7,933 nucleotides of DNA from CAYLZN01 sp964387935 (GTDB lineage Bacteria; Acidobacteriota; Vicinamibacteria; Vicinamibacterales; JAFNAJ01): contig CAYLZN010000275.1 in NCBI GenBank assembly GCA_964387935.1, positions 1 through 7,933 of the forward strand. Direction: 5' to 3'. Below are positions 6,415-7,933 of this stretch, in pieces; the first letter of the stretch is position 1; each line of letters starts with the position of its first letter. The notes beneath the pieces were generated by a model. That model saw only the letters and a program-made list of their open reading frames with translations, ran no database searches and was not told the origin of the DNA. The position numbers and the translations under genes were made by a program.

Positions 6415-7796
6415 ACACAGAGGGCCTCGACGTCCGGCACGGCCTTCGGGATTGGGGGCCCGAGCACCCGGTGCCCCTCACGCGTCACCACGACGTCGTC
6501 TTCGATGCGCACGCCGCCGGCGTGGCGGAAGCGCTCGACGCTCGAGTAGTCGATGAAGTCCGCGAAGCGCTGCTCGCTCTTCCAGCGGTCGATGAGCGCC
6601 GGGATGAAGTAGAGGCCGGGCTCCACGGTCACGACGAACCCCGGCTGGAGCGCGCGGGCCATGCGCAGCGACTTCAGGCCGAACTGGGGGCTCCGCTCGA
6701 CCGTCTCGTCGTAACCGACGTGCTGCTCCCCGAGCCCCTCCATGTCGTGCACGTCGAGCCCGAGCATGTGGCCGAGTCCGTGAGGAAAGAACAGCGCGTG
6801 CGCACCGGCAGCCACCGCCGCGTCAACGTCGCCGCGCATGCAGCCGAGCGCCACCAGGTCCTCCACCAGGCTTCGTGCCGCGATCAGGTGTACGTCCCGG
6901 AACGGCACGCCCGGCTTCATGGCGCCGATCGCCCCCAGTTGCGCCCGCAGCACGGCCTGGTACACGTCGCGCTGCGGCCCGGAGAAGCGGCCGCCGATCG
7001 GGATCGTCCTCGTGATATCGCCCGCGTAGCGGCCCGGCGATTCGGCCCCGGAGTCGTTCACCGCGATCTGGCCGGCTTCCATGCGGTTGCCGTAGTGGTG
7101 GTTGTGCAGCGTCTCCCCATGTACCGAGAAGATGACCGGAAAGGACAGCCGCCCGCCCCGCGCCAGCGCGAGCCCCTCGATCGCGCCGGCCACCTCGCGT
7201 TCGTAGACGCCCGGGCGCGCCATCTTCATGGCGAGCAGGTGCATCTCCCGCGTGAGGTCCAGGGCGCGCTCGATCTCGGCGATCTCCTCCTCCGACTTCA
7301 CCGAACGCTGGGCGATGATCGCCCTGATCAACGGGAGCGACACGTGCTGGGCGACGGCCTCGGCGCGAATCCCGAGGAGCCGCTCCAGCCGCAGGGCGTT
7401 GTCGGCCCGGTACTGCGGCAGCACGTGCACGCGTCGGCCCTTCCGCAGGGCCTCGGACAGCACCTCGGCGAGCGTGGCCCTCGGCGCCACGCTGGACACC
7501 CCGGCCGCGGCCGCCTGCTCGGCGATGGTCGCCTGCGGGCCGAGCCAGACGATGTCGTCCATCGTGAACTCGTCACCGAACACCGTGTGCCGTCCGGCGT
7601 CGATGTCCAGGACGGCGGCGAGGTCCGGTCGATCTAGTCCCCAGAAGTACAGGAACGACGCGTCCTGCCTGAACGGATACTGATTGTCGGTGTAGTTCAT
7701 CGGGGCTTCGGCGTTGCCGAGCAGCAGCACGAGCCCGGAGCCGACGTCGGCGGCCAGCCGCTCGCGACGGGCGACATAGGTTGAGGCGGTGAACAT
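6411..7796 (-). CDS. pepP: Xaa-Pro aminopeptidase (aminopeptidase P, M24B)
   Basis: Cytosolic metallopeptidase of 461 residues that removes an N-terminal residue preceding proline. The N-terminal creatinase-like AMP_N domain spans about 1-130 (NYTDNQYPFRQDASFLYFWG is typical) and the pita-bread catalytic domain about 165-445. All five dimetal ligands expected from E. coli PepP are visible: Asp248 (NDSGAES), Asp260 (YAGDITRT), His343 (HGLGHMLGLDVHD), Glu392 (VTVEPGLY) and Glu432 (GGVRIEDD). His339 and His350 of the same His-rich block are also present. The length is near the family norm, and no signal peptide is seen. The start is ATG 7796, preceded by AGGAG at 7806-7802 with a 5-base spacer. 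The longer frame from 7856 adds 20 residues unlike the family and overlaps the promoter candidate. The gene is monocistronic here, convergent with the membrane protein. The family is certain; pepP versus a paralogue is not fully settled. Confidence 0.94.
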   Translation of the reverse strand: MFTASTYVARRERLAADVGSGLVLLLGNAEAPMNYTDNQYPFRQDASFLYFWGLDRPDLAAVLDIDAGRHTVFGDEFTMDDIVWLGPQATIAEQAAAAGVSSVAPRATLAEVLSEALRKGRRVHVLPQYRADNALRLERLLGIRAEAVAQHVSLPLIRAIIAQRSVKSEEEIAEIERALDLTREMHLLAMKMARPGVYEREVAGAIEGLALARGGRLSFPVIFSVHGETLHNHHYGNRMEAGQIAVNDSGAESPGRYAGDITRTIPIGGRFSGPQRDVYQAVLRAQLGAIGAMKPGVPFRDVHLIAARSLVEDLVALGCMRGDVDAAVAAGAHALFFPHGLGHMLGLDVHDMEGLGEQHVGYDETVERSPQFGLKSLRMARALQPGFVVTVEPGLYFIPALIDRWKSEQRFADFIDYSSVERFRHAGGVRIEDDVVVTREGHRVLGPPIPKAVPDVEALCV

Positions 7797-7801
7797 GTCC
7801 A

Positions 7802-7806
7802 CTCCT
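7802..7806 (-). promoter_or_regulatory. ribosome binding site of the aminopeptidase gene
   Basis: AGGAG on the minus strand lies 5 bases before ATG 7796 and decides this start over the ATG at 7856. Confidence 0.75.
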
Positions 7807-7854
7807 GAAGCCGGGGGCGAACCCGTGGCGCGCACGGCCACGCGGTCCGGGTGC

Positions 7855-7860
7855 ATAGTA
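7855..7860 (-). promoter_or_regulatory. possible -10 box of the aminopeptidase gene
   Basis: TACTAT on the minus strand matches the -10 consensus at four of six positions. It predicts a transcript start near 7848 and a leader of about 50 bases containing the AGGAG site. No -35 box was recognised. Confidence 0.3.
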
Positions 7861-7902
7861 GCAGAGCGGGCGCTGCCGCCTAGAACGCCGATCGGTTTAG
7901 GG

Positions 7903-7933
7903 ATGGCGGGAAAAGGAGCATTTGGAGTCGTGG
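7903..7933 (+). CDS. possible first codons of a gene leaving the window
   Basis: ATG at 7903 opens a frame reading MAGKGAFGVV to the window end, divergent from the aminopeptidase gene. Only a weak purine run (AGGG) precedes it. Alternatively the AAAAGGAG at 7911-7918 is the ribosome site of a start near 7930 (GTG). Ten codons cannot establish a gene or a function. The base composition here is less GC-rich than in the rest of the window, which also fits non-coding leader DNA. Confidence 0.2.
   Translation, partial: MAGKGAFGVV

Noticed and set aside
5787..7637. A 616-residue open frame on the plus strand
   Set aside because: It is out of frame with the membrane-protein gene and antisense to the aminopeptidase, with an Arg/His/Ala-rich composition and no motif.
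2714..7796. A joint proline-peptide degradation system of the S15 hydrolase and the Xaa-Pro aminopeptidase
   Set aside because: The two are in separate transcription units, with another gene between them, and in different compartments. CocE-family members often do not act on peptides.
7797..7856. Extension of the aminopeptidase to ATG 7856
   Set aside because: The extra 20 residues do not resemble the family, the ATG overlaps a candidate -10 box, and AGGAG supports ATG 7796.
1..7933. Search for CRISPR arrays, tRNAs, insertion sequences, direct repeats and toxin-antitoxin or defence genes
   Set aside because: No regularly spaced repeats, cloverleaf-like sequences, transposase motifs or defence domains were seen on reading both strands; coding genes fill nearly all the space.

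Overview
The window is very GC-rich (about two thirds G+C by eye), tightly packed bacterial chromosome DNA with strong G/C bias at third codon positions and long spurious antisense frames. No rRNA, tRNA, CRISPR array, insertion sequence, integrase or phage gene was seen. The gene content (CocE-type secreted hydrolase, exported O-methyltransferase, large multi-pass membrane protein with a conserved HWHR...NGYSG tail, cytosolic BtuF-like protein) is what I would expect from a soil Acidobacteriota genome, perhaps class Vicinamibacteria. That assignment is inference from protein style only.

Layout, left to right. A plus-strand pair opens the window: an MFS permease (about 41-1261, with an unresolved start) and, 7 bases after its stop, a signal-less BtuF-like binding protein (1269-2036). 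Facing it across a 19-base gap is a minus-strand pair: a secreted CocE/NonD-family (S15) hydrolase (4672-2714), followed after 7 bases by an exported, probably lipid-anchored class I methyltransferase (2706-2056). A 68-base divergent promoter region (4673-4740) separates this pair from a plus-strand polytopic membrane protein, probably GT-C-like (4741-6408). That gene converges, with only 2 bases between the stops, on a minus-strand Xaa-Pro aminopeptidase of family M24B (7796-6411). The last 137 bases hold the aminopeptidase ribosome binding site and promoter region, and possibly the first codons of another plus-strand gene.

The genes do not form one obvious pathway. The two likely functional units are MFS plus BtuF-like protein, and CocE hydrolase plus exported methyltransferase. 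S15-type hydrolases and Xaa-Pro aminopeptidases can both act on proline-containing peptides, but here they are in separate transcription units and in different compartments, so a link is not supported. I found no convincing undescribed system. The points most worth a second look are the missing canonical start of the MFS gene, the matching -10-to-start spacing at two genes (possible leaderless mRNAs), the pairing of an MFS permease with a cytosolic binding-protein fold, and a methyltransferase that appears to be exported.
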